A stretch of DNA of 38,119 nt from the NCBI RefSeq assembly GCF_001437435.1, contig NZ_JQCB01000014.1:480-38598 (forward strand). Direction: 5' to 3'. Below the pieces are notes generated by a model, which saw only the letters and a list, made by a program, of their open reading frames with translations, had not been told where the DNA came from and ran no database searches. Position numbers and translations under genes: made by a program. This stretch comes from Furfurilactobacillus siliginis. Lineage in GTDB: Bacteria > Bacillota > Bacilli > Lactobacillales > Lactobacillaceae. Positions 16,453 to 25,131 of this stretch are shown here, piece after piece. The stretch's first letter is position 1. Each line of letters begins with the position of its first letter.

Positions 16453-17646
16453 TTAGTGCAATGTGGATGAATGCTTGGATTGCCCTCCAAAATGAGCTGT
16501 AACAACACCTAGCAGTTCGAATCCAGCAATGACTGCCAACATTGGTATGGCATTACTGGCGTTAAAAAGGCTGACCAAAGGGGATGACAATCCACCGATG
16601 AAGAGGGATACAGCACCTAAACCAGCAGAGGCTAAACCGATGTTGTCGGTCGTACTTTCCATTGCCAAAGCAGTTGTAATAGTTGTGTTAAAACCCATGA
16701 AAGTGACAATCAGAAATAAGCCAAGCATAAAGATCACGGTGTTATTGAGCGTAAATGTATTAACAATCATGACGACGGCTGTGAGCAGCGGTGCTAAAAA
16801 GCCGAACCTGACCAACGCTTGATCACTAAATGAGCCAGATAGCCGGCCAATCAGTTGGCTCCCCAGTGCAAACCCGACACCATTTACAGCATAAACGAGG
16901 CTGAATTGACTGGTAGACAGGCCGAAACTTTTTTGAAAAATAAAGGAAGAATCTGAGATGTAGGCAAAAAGTGCGCCATAGACTAAGGCCAACATCAGCG
17001 TGTTTAACGTGAAGGCACGATTCTTTAATAGCGGCATGAAATCAAGTCGCTGTGTCATGGTTGCTTTGGGCGTAATCGTTTCTGGTAAAACAAAGAAACT
17101 GATGACGGCAAGCCATGCGCCGATAATGGTGAGCGTGATGAAGAGTGATTGCCAAGAGAAGAAGGCGATGAGTGCCGCGCCTAAAATGGGTGCGATAACG
17201 GGAAAGACACCAATCACAGTCATTAGTGTGGCATAGAATTTGGTCAATCGAGGGCCTTCAAATAAATCGCGTGCCATTGCCCGGGATAAAACTTGACCAG
17301 TGGAACCTGCAAGACCTTGAACGAAACGAAGAACCAAAAATACGATAATATTATGTGCAAAAATGAGGTCAAAGGAAGCAAGCGTGAATGCAATTAAACC
17401 GGTCATAAAAGGCAGCCGCCGACCAACACGATCGCTCCATGGACCAATTAAGAGTTGACCCACAGCCATGCCAATCAGGCATGTGCTAATGCTGGCCTGC
17501 ACCGCACCGGCGGAGGTGTGCATGGTCGCTTGAATGTTTGGCAGTGCAGGCAGGTACATATCAAGGGATAACGAGCCGAAGGCGGCAAGTGTACCAAGTA
17601 AAAAAGTTAAAAAGCGTGATGGTTTGATTTTCTGAGTTTGTGTCAC
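16453..17646 (-). CDS. Bcr/CflA-type MFS drug exporter (paralog 2)
   Basis: A 397-residue 12-span exporter, closely similar to the protein encoded at 11981-13171: both share SLDMYLPALP, VQASIS-CLIGMAVGQL, GPWSDRVGRR and LAGS-GQVLSRA-ARDLFEG. Start is GTG at 17646 with AGGAGA upstream. A strong promoter and a TTGTA/TACAA inverted repeat lie upstream, so its control probably differs from paralog 1. Substrate unknown. Confidence 0.9.
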   Translation of the reverse strand: MTQTQKIKPSRFLTFLLGTLAAFGSLSLDMYLPALPNIQATMHTSAGAVQASISTCLIGMAVGQLLIGPWSDRVGRRLPFMTGLIAFTLASFDLIFAHNIIVFLVLRFVQGLAGSTGQVLSRAMARDLFEGPRLTKFYATLMTVIGVFPVIAPILGAALIAFFSWQSLFITLTIIGAWLAVISFFVLPETITPKATMTQRLDFMPLLKNRAFTLNTLMLALVYGALFAYISDSSFIFQKSFGLSTSQFSLVYAVNGVGFALGSQLIGRLSGSFSDQALVRFGFLAPLLTAVVMIVNTFTLNNTVIFMLGLFLIVTFMGFNTTITTALAMESTTDNIGLASAGLGAVSLFIGGLSSPLVSLFNASNAIPMLAVIAGFELLGVVTAHFGGQSKHSSTLH

Positions 17647-17759
17647 TAATTTTCTCCTAACGTTGTTTGTAATATACGTGTGGTGTCTGTCAAAAACACC
17701 AGTGATAAAAACACTACGAACGTCTTCCGGAATAAATAAAACGTCGTCGCGTTTATTGA

Positions 17760-17798
17760 TTGTACATACAACTATACGAGAAAAAACAAAACTGTCAA
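17760..17798 (-). promoter_or_regulatory. Promoter and possible operator of Bcr/CflA paralog 2
   Basis: Minus strand TTGACA (17798-17793), 16-nt spacer, TATAGT (17776-17771). The inverted repeat TTGTA-CA-TACAA (17760-17771) abuts the -10 box and is a candidate repressor site. Confidence 0.6.
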
Positions 17799-17900
17799 TC
17801 TTTTTTTATAAGCATTGCCGTCATCCCTGGTCGAATCGTGGTGTGTAAAGGGTAAATTTGGTAAACTAGAATCATTAAAACGACAGAAAGAGACGGCCTT

Positions 17901-20606
17901 ATGAGTGAACAATTAGAATTATCACCGAAGAAAAAGCTGCTATTAATTGACGGAAACAGTGTGGCTTTCCGCGCATTTTTTGCGCTGCACTCACAATTAG
18001 ATCGATTCACCAACCACGATGGCTTACATACCAACGCAATTTATGCCTTTAAGACAATGCTGGATCACGTGATCAAGGCAGTTCATCCTGATAAAGCGTT
18101 AGTTGCATTTGATGCTGGTAAGACAACTTTTCGGACGGCTAAGTACAGTGATTACAAAGGTGGTCGCTCGAAGACACCAGAAGAATTATCTGAACAGATG
18201 CCGTACCTACGTGAGCTGCTGACTGGCTATGGAATCAAGAGCTATGATCTGAAAGATTGGGAAGCTGACGACATCATCGGGACCCTTGCACGCGAAGGGG
18301 AAGCCGAAGATTACCAGGTAATCATTGTGACCGGTGACCGCGATTTGACGCAGCTGACGACTGATAAAACGACCGTTGCCATTACGCAAAAAGGTGTTAG
18401 TGAAATTGAATACTACACCCCAGCGCACGTGCAGGAAAAGTTTGGTCTGACACCAACACAGATCATCGACATGAAGGGGCTAACCGGTGATACCTCAGAT
18501 AATTATCCAGGGGTGACTAAAGTTGGCGAAAAAACAGCGATTAAATTACTTACGCAGTTTGAAACTGTTGAAGGTGTGTATGAACATCTAGACGACATCA
18601 AGCAGAGCAAGATGAAAGATCATTTGATTGAAGATCACGATCAAGCTGTGATGAGTAAGGACTTGGCCACGATTCGGACCAATGCACCATTGGCAGTGCA
18701 CTTAGCGGACATTGATTATACAGGTCCAGATTTAGACAAGCTGATCAGTTTCTACAAGCAAATGGACTTTAATAATTTTTTGAAGCAGTTACAGAATGCT
18801 GGGTTGAGCCTTGATTTAGGGGACGAGACGCCTGAACAAACATTAAAAGATATTTCTTGTACGGAACTAACTGCCCATAATTTGGATTTGTTAGCGAATT
18901 TTACGGATGAAGTTAGCTTCATCTTAGAAATGCCCGATGAGAATTATCATTTGAGCACGTTTGCAGGGGTTGTTGTTACCGATGGGAAGCAAACATTGGT
19001 TAGCCGCGAGATTGACTTATTACAAACAGCTGAATTTAAGGCACTATTAGAAAACGACCAAATCAAGAAAAATGTATTCAATGCGAAAGCACAGTATGTT
19101 GGGCTGAATCGGTTAGGTGTGAAGTTAGCAGGTATCGACTTTGACCTGTTATTGGTTTCTTACCTTTTGGATACCAACGACAATTCCAATGATTTAGGCA
19201 GCTTGGCACAACAGCATGGTTACGTGGAAGTAGAAACAGATGAAGCTGTTTATGGGAAAGGTGCTAAACGTGGCCTCCCAGATGATGACACCGTGTTCTT
19301 CAACCATTTAGCGCGGAAAGCGTTGGCCATCCAAAATCTCCATGACGATCTGTTCAAGGAATTGGCAACTAACGAGCAAACTGACTTATATCGCAACATT
19401 GAATTACCACTGACATTGGTTTTAGCCGATATGGAAATTGCCGGTGTCCGGGTGGATACAGATCAGCTGATTGCCATGCGCGAAAAGTTCAAAGAGCAAT
19501 TGGCCACGTTACAACAGACGATTTATCAAGAGGCTGGTGAAGAATTCAACATTAATTCAACCAAGCAACTTGGGGTGATTTTATTTGAAAAGATGAAATT
19601 ACCCGTGATCAAGAAAACAAAAACTGGCTATTCAACGTCGGTTGATGTCTTGGAACAGTTAGCAAGTCAGGTCCCAATTGTCGAAAACATTCTGGCTTAT
19701 CGGGGATTAGCAAAACTACAGTCCACCTACATTGAAGGTTTACTAAAGGTCGTTCACAGTCGAGACCAAAAGGTGCACACACGCTATCTGCAAACATTGA
19801 CGCAAACAGGGCGGTTGTCGTCGGTTGATCCTAATTTGCAAAACATTCCGATTCAAACGCAACAAGGACGCGAGATTCGGAAGGCGTTTGTACCGAGTCA
19901 TGAAGGCTGGCAGATTTTTTCTTCGGATTATTCACAAGTGGAACTGCGTGTTTTGGCGCACATCACAGGGGATGCAAATCTACAAGAAGCCTTTCGTGAA
20001 GATGAGGATATTCATGCTGCAACTGCGCGGCGAATTTTCGGGTTAACTTCAAACGACGAAGTGACACCTTTAATGCGGCGCCAGGCGAAAGCAACGAACT
20101 TTGGAATTGTGTACGGAATCAGCGATTATGGGTTGTCACAGAACCTTGGTATTTCACGTCAGGAAGCTAAACAGTTCATTGAAACGTACTTCCGTGAATA
20201 TCCAGATGTTAAAAAATATACCGAAGATGTGGTTACCCAGGCTCAAAAGGATGGTTACGTAGAAACAATCACGCATCGTCGTCGTTATTTACCAGATATC
20301 AATGCAAAGAGCTTTAACCAGCGCTCATTTGCAGCGCGGACAGCGATGAATACACCAATTCAAGGCTCAGCAGCTGACATTATTAAAATCGCAATGATTA
20401 ACATGCAGAAAGCCTTAAAAGACGCCGGTTTAAAGGCGACGATGCTGCTACAAATTCACGATGAATTAGTCTTTGAAGCACCACTTGAGGAAATCCCTAA
20501 GTTGGAACAGCTGGTACCTAGTGTGATGGATTCAGCTGTGAAGCTTGCAATTCCATTGAAGGTCGAAAGTGCCCATGGCGATTCCTGGTATGATGCCAAG
20601 GGGTAG
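17901..20606 (+). CDS. polA: DNA polymerase I
   Basis: A 901-residue repair and Okazaki-fragment polymerase (EC 2.7.7.7). Residues ~12-300 are the 5'-3' exonuclease (LLLIDGNSVAFRAFF, WEADDIIGTLA, GDRDLTQL). The middle 3'-5' exonuclease fold lacks the DxE and other acidic metal ligands (LEMPDENYHLS instead), as in other Firmicutes, so proofreading is not expected. The polymerase domain has motif A DYSQVELR (D676), motif B RRQAKATNFGIVYG (K730, Y738) and motif C QIHDE (D854). It is the first gene of polA-mutM-coaE-nrdR-dnaB-dnaI and diverges from the Bcr/CflA gene. Its ribosome site (AAAGAGA) is modest. Confidence 0.97.
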   Translation: MSEQLELSPKKKLLLIDGNSVAFRAFFALHSQLDRFTNHDGLHTNAIYAFKTMLDHVIKAVHPDKALVAFDAGKTTFRTAKYSDYKGGRSKTPEELSEQMPYLRELLTGYGIKSYDLKDWEADDIIGTLAREGEAEDYQVIIVTGDRDLTQLTTDKTTVAITQKGVSEIEYYTPAHVQEKFGLTPTQIIDMKGLTGDTSDNYPGVTKVGEKTAIKLLTQFETVEGVYEHLDDIKQSKMKDHLIEDHDQAVMSKDLATIRTNAPLAVHLADIDYTGPDLDKLISFYKQMDFNNFLKQLQNAGLSLDLGDETPEQTLKDISCTELTAHNLDLLANFTDEVSFILEMPDENYHLSTFAGVVVTDGKQTLVSREIDLLQTAEFKALLENDQIKKNVFNAKAQYVGLNRLGVKLAGIDFDLLLVSYLLDTNDNSNDLGSLAQQHGYVEVETDEAVYGKGAKRGLPDDDTVFFNHLARKALAIQNLHDDLFKELATNEQTDLYRNIELPLTLVLADMEIAGVRVDTDQLIAMREKFKEQLATLQQTIYQEAGEEFNINSTKQLGVILFEKMKLPVIKKTKTGYSTSVDVLEQLASQVPIVENILAYRGLAKLQSTYIEGLLKVVHSRDQKVHTRYLQTLTQTGRLSSVDPNLQNIPIQTQQGREIRKAFVPSHEGWQIFSSDYSQVELRVLAHITGDANLQEAFREDEDIHAATARRIFGLTSNDEVTPLMRRQAKATNFGIVYGISDYGLSQNLGISRQEAKQFIETYFREYPDVKKYTEDVVTQAQKDGYVETITHRRRYLPDINAKSFNQRSFAARTAMNTPIQGSAADIIKIAMINMQKALKDAGLKATMLLQIHDELVFEAPLEEIPKLEQLVPSVMDSAVKLAIPLKVESAHGDSWYDAKG

Positions 20607-20631
20607 AAAGTAAGATGTGGAGGCAAAAGAG

Positions 20632-21477
20632 ATGCCAGAATTACCTGAAGTGGAAACGGTTCGCCGTGGTTTAACGAAGATGGTGGTTGGTAAGACAATC
20701 ACTGGGATTGACGTCTTTTATCCGAAAATGATTTTAAACGGCGTGGATGATTTTGAAACACTGTTGCTAGGACAGCTTCTAACTGCTGTTGATCGGCGTG
20801 GGAAGTACTTGTTGTTTCGATTTAACGGTGGGCTAACGATGGTGTCACATCTACGAATGGAAGGCAAATACTTCACCGCACCGGCGGGAACACCAGTTGA
20901 TAAACATACACACGTAATTTTCCACTTCGATGATGGGCAGGATTTGTGTTACAACGATACACGTAAATTTGGTCGGATGATTGTCGTCAAAACAGGTGAG
21001 GAAAACACAGTTGGTGGATTAAAAACATTAGGACCGGAACCGACGCCGGAAACGTTAAGTGTCGATTATCTAGTTGCTAAAATGGCGAAAGGTCGTAAAG
21101 CCATTAAAACCTGGTTGTTAGATCAAAATAACGTGGCCGGACTAGGTAACATCTATTGTGATGAAGTGCTGTGGTTGTCGAAGATTCATCCGGAACAACC
21201 TGCTAATTCGTTGACACGACCGCAAATCAAGCGACTACGTGAAAATATCTTTGCCGAATTGACGCTCGCTATCGAACATCATGGAACAACCGTGTTTACT
21301 TACAGTGCCTTTGGTCATGCAGGCGAGTTTCAAAATGAACTGCATGCTTACGGGCACGTCGGCGAGCCATGCGAACGGTGTGGTGCTGTCATGGTAAAAA
21401 TCAAGGTCGGCGAACGCGGCACAACGTACTGTCCGAAAGAACAAAAGCTGCTTCCAGTAAAGAAGGCGACCTTGTGA
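20632..21477 (+). CDS. mutM: Formamidopyrimidine-DNA glycosylase, altered zinc finger
   Basis: Removes 8-oxoguanine and formamidopyrimidines from DNA and nicks the site (EC 3.2.2.23 / 4.2.99.18). The 281-residue protein has the catalytic PELPEVE N-terminus (Pro2, Glu3), Lys58/60 region RRGKYL, the H2TH helices (LLDQNNVAGLGNIYCDEVL) and the finger Arg262. The C-terminal finger has C247, C250 and C267, but the fourth ligand, Cys in the usual CPxCQ, is Glu270 (CPKEQ; codon GAA). Start at ATG 20632, 8 nt after GGAGG. Its stop overlaps the coaE start by 4 nt. Confidence 0.95.
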   Translation: MPELPEVETVRRGLTKMVVGKTITGIDVFYPKMILNGVDDFETLLLGQLLTAVDRRGKYLLFRFNGGLTMVSHLRMEGKYFTAPAGTPVDKHTHVIFHFDDGQDLCYNDTRKFGRMIVVKTGEENTVGGLKTLGPEPTPETLSVDYLVAKMAKGRKAIKTWLLDQNNVAGLGNIYCDEVLWLSKIHPEQPANSLTRPQIKRLRENIFAELTLAIEHHGTTVFTYSAFGHAGEFQNELHAYGHVGEPCERCGAVMVKIKVGERGTTYCPKEQKLLPVKKATL

Positions 21478-22091
21478 CAACTGTTATTGGATTGACCGGT
21501 GGGATTGCCACTGGTAAGTCGACAGTGGCGAAAATGTTAGCTGAGGCTGGGGCAGTTATTATCGATGCAGACCAAGTGGCACATGCGATTGTGGAACCCA
21601 AGACACCGACGCTAGCTAAGTTAGCAACGGTATTTGGTGACACAATTATGGATGAGAACGGGGCGTTAGATCGTCATGCCTTAGGTCCAATTGTCTTTCA
21701 GGATAAAACACAACTTGAACGTTTAAATAAAATTATGCAACCGGTCATTCGGACAACAATTATGCAACAAATAATGGCAGCCAAGGCGCAGCAGTCAGAG
21801 CTAGTCGTGCTGGATGCCCCCCTGTTATTTGAACAACATTATGAAAATGATGTCGATTTAATTGTTGTGGTTAGTGTTAGCGCCAAGATGCAATTACAGC
21901 GTTTGATGCATCGAGATCAGTTAACAAAGGTGGCTGCCAAGCGTCGCATTAAAAGTCAATTATCGTTAGCAAAAAAGCGACAACAAGCTGATATTGTGAT
22001 TGATAACGGTGGTTCTGTTGAAGCGACCCGTTTACAAGTGGTAAAATTGCTTGAAAAAGTCCGTCAGCAAGCGGATGCAGGCAACATTTAA
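21474..22091 (+). CDS. coaE: Dephospho-CoA kinase
   Basis: Phosphorylates dephospho-CoA, the last step of coenzyme A synthesis (EC 2.7.1.24). The 205-residue protein has the P-loop GGIATGKST (9-17), IDADQVAH, the lid region with HRDQLTKVAAKRRIKSQL and the C-terminal ADIVIDNGG motif. The start is a GTG at 21474 that overlaps the mutM stop (GTGA), with AAGAAGG upstream; longer frames run inside mutM. Translational coupling with mutM is likely. Confidence 0.94.
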   Translation: MTTVIGLTGGIATGKSTVAKMLAEAGAVIIDADQVAHAIVEPKTPTLAKLATVFGDTIMDENGALDRHALGPIVFQDKTQLERLNKIMQPVIRTTIMQQIMAAKAQQSELVVLDAPLLFEQHYENDVDLIVVVSVSAKMQLQRLMHRDQLTKVAAKRRIKSQLSLAKKRQQADIVIDNGGSVEATRLQVVKLLEKVRQQADAGNI

Positions 22092-22106
22092 AGGAGTTTA
22101 TAAACT

Positions 22107-22583
22107 ATGCAGTGTCCACGTTGTCATCACAACGACACCCGGGTGGTTGATAGTCGACCAACCGGTGAAGGTCAAGCAATTCGTCGACGTCGCGAATGTG
22201 AAAAGTGTGGTTTTCGCTTTACGACTTTTGAACGAGTTGAAGTCGCACCATTACTCGTCATCAAAAAAGACGGTACGCGTGAAGAATTTAGTCGCGATAA
22301 GATTTTACGCGGCATCATTCGGTCTGCGGAAAAGCGGCCAGTCACCATGCAACAAATGAACGCAGTCGTTGAGAAAGTTGACAGCAAGGTTCGCGCACTC
22401 GGCGAAAATGAACTGTCCAGTCAATTGATTGGTGAATACGTGATGAATGAGCTGGCTGATGTGGATGAAATTGCCTACATTCGGTTCGCCAGTGTTTACC
22501 GCCAATTTAAAGACATGAGTGTGTTCTTGGATGAAATGAAAGAAATGGTCAACCGTGATAAAAAGGCTGGTCGAACACGCTAA
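22107..22583 (+). CDS. nrdR: Transcriptional repressor NrdR
   Basis: Represses ribonucleotide reductase genes in response to ATP/dATP. The 158-residue protein has the zinc ribbon C3-x2-C6 and C31-x2-C34 with RRRREC between, followed by the ATP-cone domain (about 49-139, [20 protein letters not shown]). ATG with AAAGGAG. It lies between coaE and dnaB in the replication operon, its normal place in Bacilli. No clear NrdR-box pair was looked for outside this window. Confidence 0.97.
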   Translation: MQCPRCHHNDTRVVDSRPTGEGQAIRRRRECEKCGFRFTTFERVEVAPLLVIKKDGTREEFSRDKILRGIIRSAEKRPVTMQQMNAVVEKVDSKVRALGENELSSQLIGEYVMNELADVDEIAYIRFASVYRQFKDMSVFLDEMKEMVNRDKKAGRTR

Positions 22584-22597
22584 AAGGAGAAATAGAC

Positions 22598-23932
22598 GTG
22601 ACGCTTGAGCAAACACCAAAAGTAACCCCGCGTACGGGGATGATCAGTATGTTTCCACAACACGTGGCGTTTGCAGATGAAGCGTGGCGCTTATTGTATC
22701 AGCCAATTTTAGGCGGAGATGCGTTTAGCATCTATAGTGCACTGGAGTCATTTGCCTCTGCGCATCCGCAATTGTCGCAACGACAACAGCACAGCTTGTT
22801 ATTGGGGTGGTTAGGAATTGATGTTCAGCATTTTGTGACTGGTCGGAGACGACTAGAAGCAGTTGGACTGGTGGAAACCTACTATCAAAGCGATTCAGTG
22901 GGCGAGGTATTTGTGTACAAATTGCGGTTGCCACTAGAGGCCAATGCATTTTTAGCAGATGACTTACTGAGCGTGTTGTTATTACAGACAGTGGGTCAAG
23001 AACGCTATGATGCCTTAGTAGCACACTTCGAACAACCTGAAATGGATTTAACAGCATTAACCAACGTTTCGGCAGACTTTTTAAGTGTCTATCGGGTCAG
23101 CAATCACCAATTGGCACAGCGTCCGGCAGAAATTGCTGACGTTGCTTCGACTGGCGCGCGGTCGGAAGCAACAGTGATTGATTTCAAGCTGGTGGCAAAC
23201 TATCTGAAAGCAGAATATGTTGATTTGGCTTCAGTCATGGCTGAACAATCATTACTTGATGCCGAAGCACAGCTTTATGGTTTTACTGAGCGGGAACTCG
23301 CCACGCTTATTGTGAAAGCTACCAGTGTGACGACAAATAAATTTGCTGTTAACCGCTTTAAAAGCCTAGCTGCCGAACAGTTTCATGCACAGCAGCCAGC
23401 ACTGACAGTAACGGAAGCAGATGCGCCAGCTGCGGCAGTAACACCAACTGATGATAATCAATTAAATGCACTGGTCGCAGCGGTTAAAAGCTATGCACCA
23501 GCCGATTTTTTGGCCACGTTAAAACAAGAGAAAAATCAGTATGTAACAGATGAGGAACAGCGTATATTAGCGAAATTCATGGCGCGTAAGGTGTTTGCGC
23601 CCAGCGTTGTGAACATGCTGATTTATTATTTAATTAATGATCGTGATCAAAATGTTCTGTATCAAAATAGCCTAGACCGAGTTGCAAATGATTGGTCCAA
23701 GGCAAAAGTTGCGACACCTGAGCAGGCGGTCACGCACATGCGTGATTATGCGCAAGCACAGGCAGAACGGCAGCGTCAACGACAAACTAAGCAACCAGCT
23801 AAGTCACGCGAACAGTTGCCGGATTGGAACGAAGCGCCTGCAAGTGAAGCTTCTGTAGACGATAGTAATCGAATTGCAGAATTAAGGCGCCAGCTAGATG
23901 ATGCTAAACAGAACCGGAAGGAGGAATCATAA
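22598..23932 (+). CDS. dnaB: Replication initiation / membrane attachment protein DnaB
   Basis: The Gram-positive DnaB, a helicase-loading cofactor acting with DnaD and DnaI at oriC and restart sites, not the replicative helicase. The 444-residue protein opens with a winged-helix region (WRLLYQPILGGDAFSIYSALESF) and has a DnaD/DnaB2-type C-terminal domain (about 285-380, including MLIYYLINDRDQNVLYQNSLDRVANDW), then a polar tail. Start is GTG at 22598 after AAAGGAGA. Its stop shares one base with the dnaI start (TAATG). Confidence 0.93.
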   Translation: MTLEQTPKVTPRTGMISMFPQHVAFADEAWRLLYQPILGGDAFSIYSALESFASAHPQLSQRQQHSLLLGWLGIDVQHFVTGRRRLEAVGLVETYYQSDSVGEVFVYKLRLPLEANAFLADDLLSVLLLQTVGQERYDALVAHFEQPEMDLTALTNVSADFLSVYRVSNHQLAQRPAEIADVASTGARSEATVIDFKLVANYLKAEYVDLASVMAEQSLLDAEAQLYGFTERELATLIVKATSVTTNKFAVNRFKSLAAEQFHAQQPALTVTEADAPAAAVTPTDDNQLNALVAAVKSYAPADFLATLKQEKNQYVTDEEQRILAKFMARKVFAPSVVNMLIYYLINDRDQNVLYQNSLDRVANDWSKAKVATPEQAVTHMRDYAQAQAERQRQRQTKQPAKSREQLPDWNEAPASEASVDDSNRIAELRRQLDDAKQNRKEES

Positions 23933-24867
23933 TGCAAGATTTAGGACGTTCCATGCAAGAATTATTGAATCGGCAGCAATTAAATTCCGACTATCAACAG
24001 CTGATTACGAAGGCTGTGAAGGATTCTGAGGTACAACAGTTTATTCAAGCACATCAAGATGAACTCGCTGATGATGCACTGGATCGTGGTAGTTCAAAGC
24101 TCTATGAATTTGTTAGCCAACGCGATAAGTTGCGCGCTGGTCAGCAGGTGTTTGCACCAGGGTATGAACCTAAGCTGGTAATCAGTGATCACTATATTGA
24201 AGTGACTTATGTACCAACTGAAGAAACATTATTAACGCAAAAACGCGCATTGCTTAAGAAGCGCGTGCGTGCTGTTTCGATGCCTAAAATGATCGAACGG
24301 GCCTCGTTTAATGAATATGACATTGATGGGGATGCAGCCAATAGAAGTGCAGCGCTGAGTCAGGCGATGCAATTTGTGGCTGATTATTCGCAAAAGCCAC
24401 GGGAATTTCATCAAGGGTTATACCTGTACGGTAACTTTGGTGTGGGGAAAACATACTTGTTGGGCGCTATCGCTAATGAACTCGCGACACTGGGATATGC
24501 CAGTACACTGGTTCATTTTCCGAGTTTTGCTGTGGAAATGAAGAATTCCATCGGTAAGAATAATGTTGCTGAAAAGGTTGAGGCGATTAAGGTTGCCCCA
24601 GTATTGATGATCGACGATATCGGCGCGGACTCGATGAGTTCATGGGTGCGTGATGAAATTTTAGGTGTCATTTTGGAATATCGGATGCAAGAGGAATTAC
24701 CTACCTTCTTCACATCGAACTTTTCGATGGATTTATTGTCTGACCAACATCTATCTGTAAACCAAAAGGGTGAAAAGGAAGACGTCAAGGCTGCACGGTT
24801 AATGCAACGAATTCGGTTCCTGAGCCATGAAGTTCGTGTTGTCGGTCCTAACCGGCGACCACAATAA
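23932..24867 (+). CDS. dnaI: Primosomal helicase loader DnaI
   Basis: AAA+ ATPase that loads the replicative helicase. The 311-residue protein has Walker A GNFGVGKT (167-174), Walker B LMIDD (225-229), sensor TSN (261-263) and an arginine-finger region AARLMQRI. The N-terminal helicase-binding domain (about 1-125) contains no cysteine, while B. subtilis DnaI carries a cysteine cluster there (NCSYC); the zinc site seems lost. AAGGAGG precedes the ATG inside the dnaB end. Last gene of the operon, followed by a terminator. Confidence 0.94.
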   Translation: MQDLGRSMQELLNRQQLNSDYQQLITKAVKDSEVQQFIQAHQDELADDALDRGSSKLYEFVSQRDKLRAGQQVFAPGYEPKLVISDHYIEVTYVPTEETLLTQKRALLKKRVRAVSMPKMIERASFNEYDIDGDAANRSAALSQAMQFVADYSQKPREFHQGLYLYGNFGVGKTYLLGAIANELATLGYASTLVHFPSFAVEMKNSIGKNNVAEKVEAIKVAPVLMIDDIGADSMSSWVRDEILGVILEYRMQEELPTFFTSNFSMDLLSDQHLSVNQKGEKEDVKAARLMQRIRFLSHEVRVVGPNRRPQ

Positions 24868-24880
24868 AGTTAGTTTGTTT

Positions 24881-24913
24881 AAAACAGTCGACCGTGGGTG
24901 GACTGTTTTTTTT
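24881..24913 (+). terminator. Terminator after dnaI
   Basis: AAAACAGTC and GACTGTTTT pair around an 11-nt loop, followed by more T residues. Confidence 0.8.
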
Positions 24914-25001
24914 GTGGCTCTAAATCGGAATATCTGATGTGAATCGGTTATTTTTGAATTAACATTCGTATATAGAGGGGATAATGAGCGAAATAAATCA
25001 A

Positions 25002-25014
25002 AAAGTTCGGTTAT
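25002..25014 (-). promoter_or_regulatory. PurBox 1 before the purine permease
   Basis: Minus strand ATAACCGAACTTT matches the PurR box AWWWCCGAACWWT at every position. It ends 10 nt upstream of the -35 box. Confidence 0.7.
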
Positions 25015-25024
25015 GAATTCGTGT

Positions 25025-25053
25025 TTTACATGATTTTGTAAAAGTGCTACGAT
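25025..25053 (+). promoter_or_regulatory. Promoter of the purine permease
   Basis: TTTACA (25025-25030), 17-nt spacer, TACGAT (25048-25053) with an extended TGC before it. PurBoxes flank it on both sides. Confidence 0.6.
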
Positions 25054-25075
25054 AGTATTCGTTCTTCTTCAGAAA

Positions 25076-25088
25076 ATATCCGAACAAT
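25076..25088 (+). promoter_or_regulatory. PurBox 2 before the purine permease
   Basis: ATATCCGAACAAT is a full match to AWWWCCGAACWWT, in the opposite orientation to PurBox 1 and downstream of the -10 box. A GACGGCCGTC palindrome follows in the leader. Confidence 0.7.
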
Positions 25089-25131
25089 CATCGACGGCCG
25101 TCAGCGATTATTCACCCAAGGAGCAATTATT

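Noticed and set aside
18903-19100. Loss of exonuclease residues in PolA as a novelty
   Set aside because: A degenerate 3'-5' exonuclease domain is normal for DNA polymerase I of Firmicutes.
24914-25131. Possible purine riboswitch before the purine permease
   Set aside because: CGTATATAG looked like a start, but the conserved loop and junction pieces (TATGG-type loop, TCTAC, CGTAAA) are absent; PurBoxes explain the control better.
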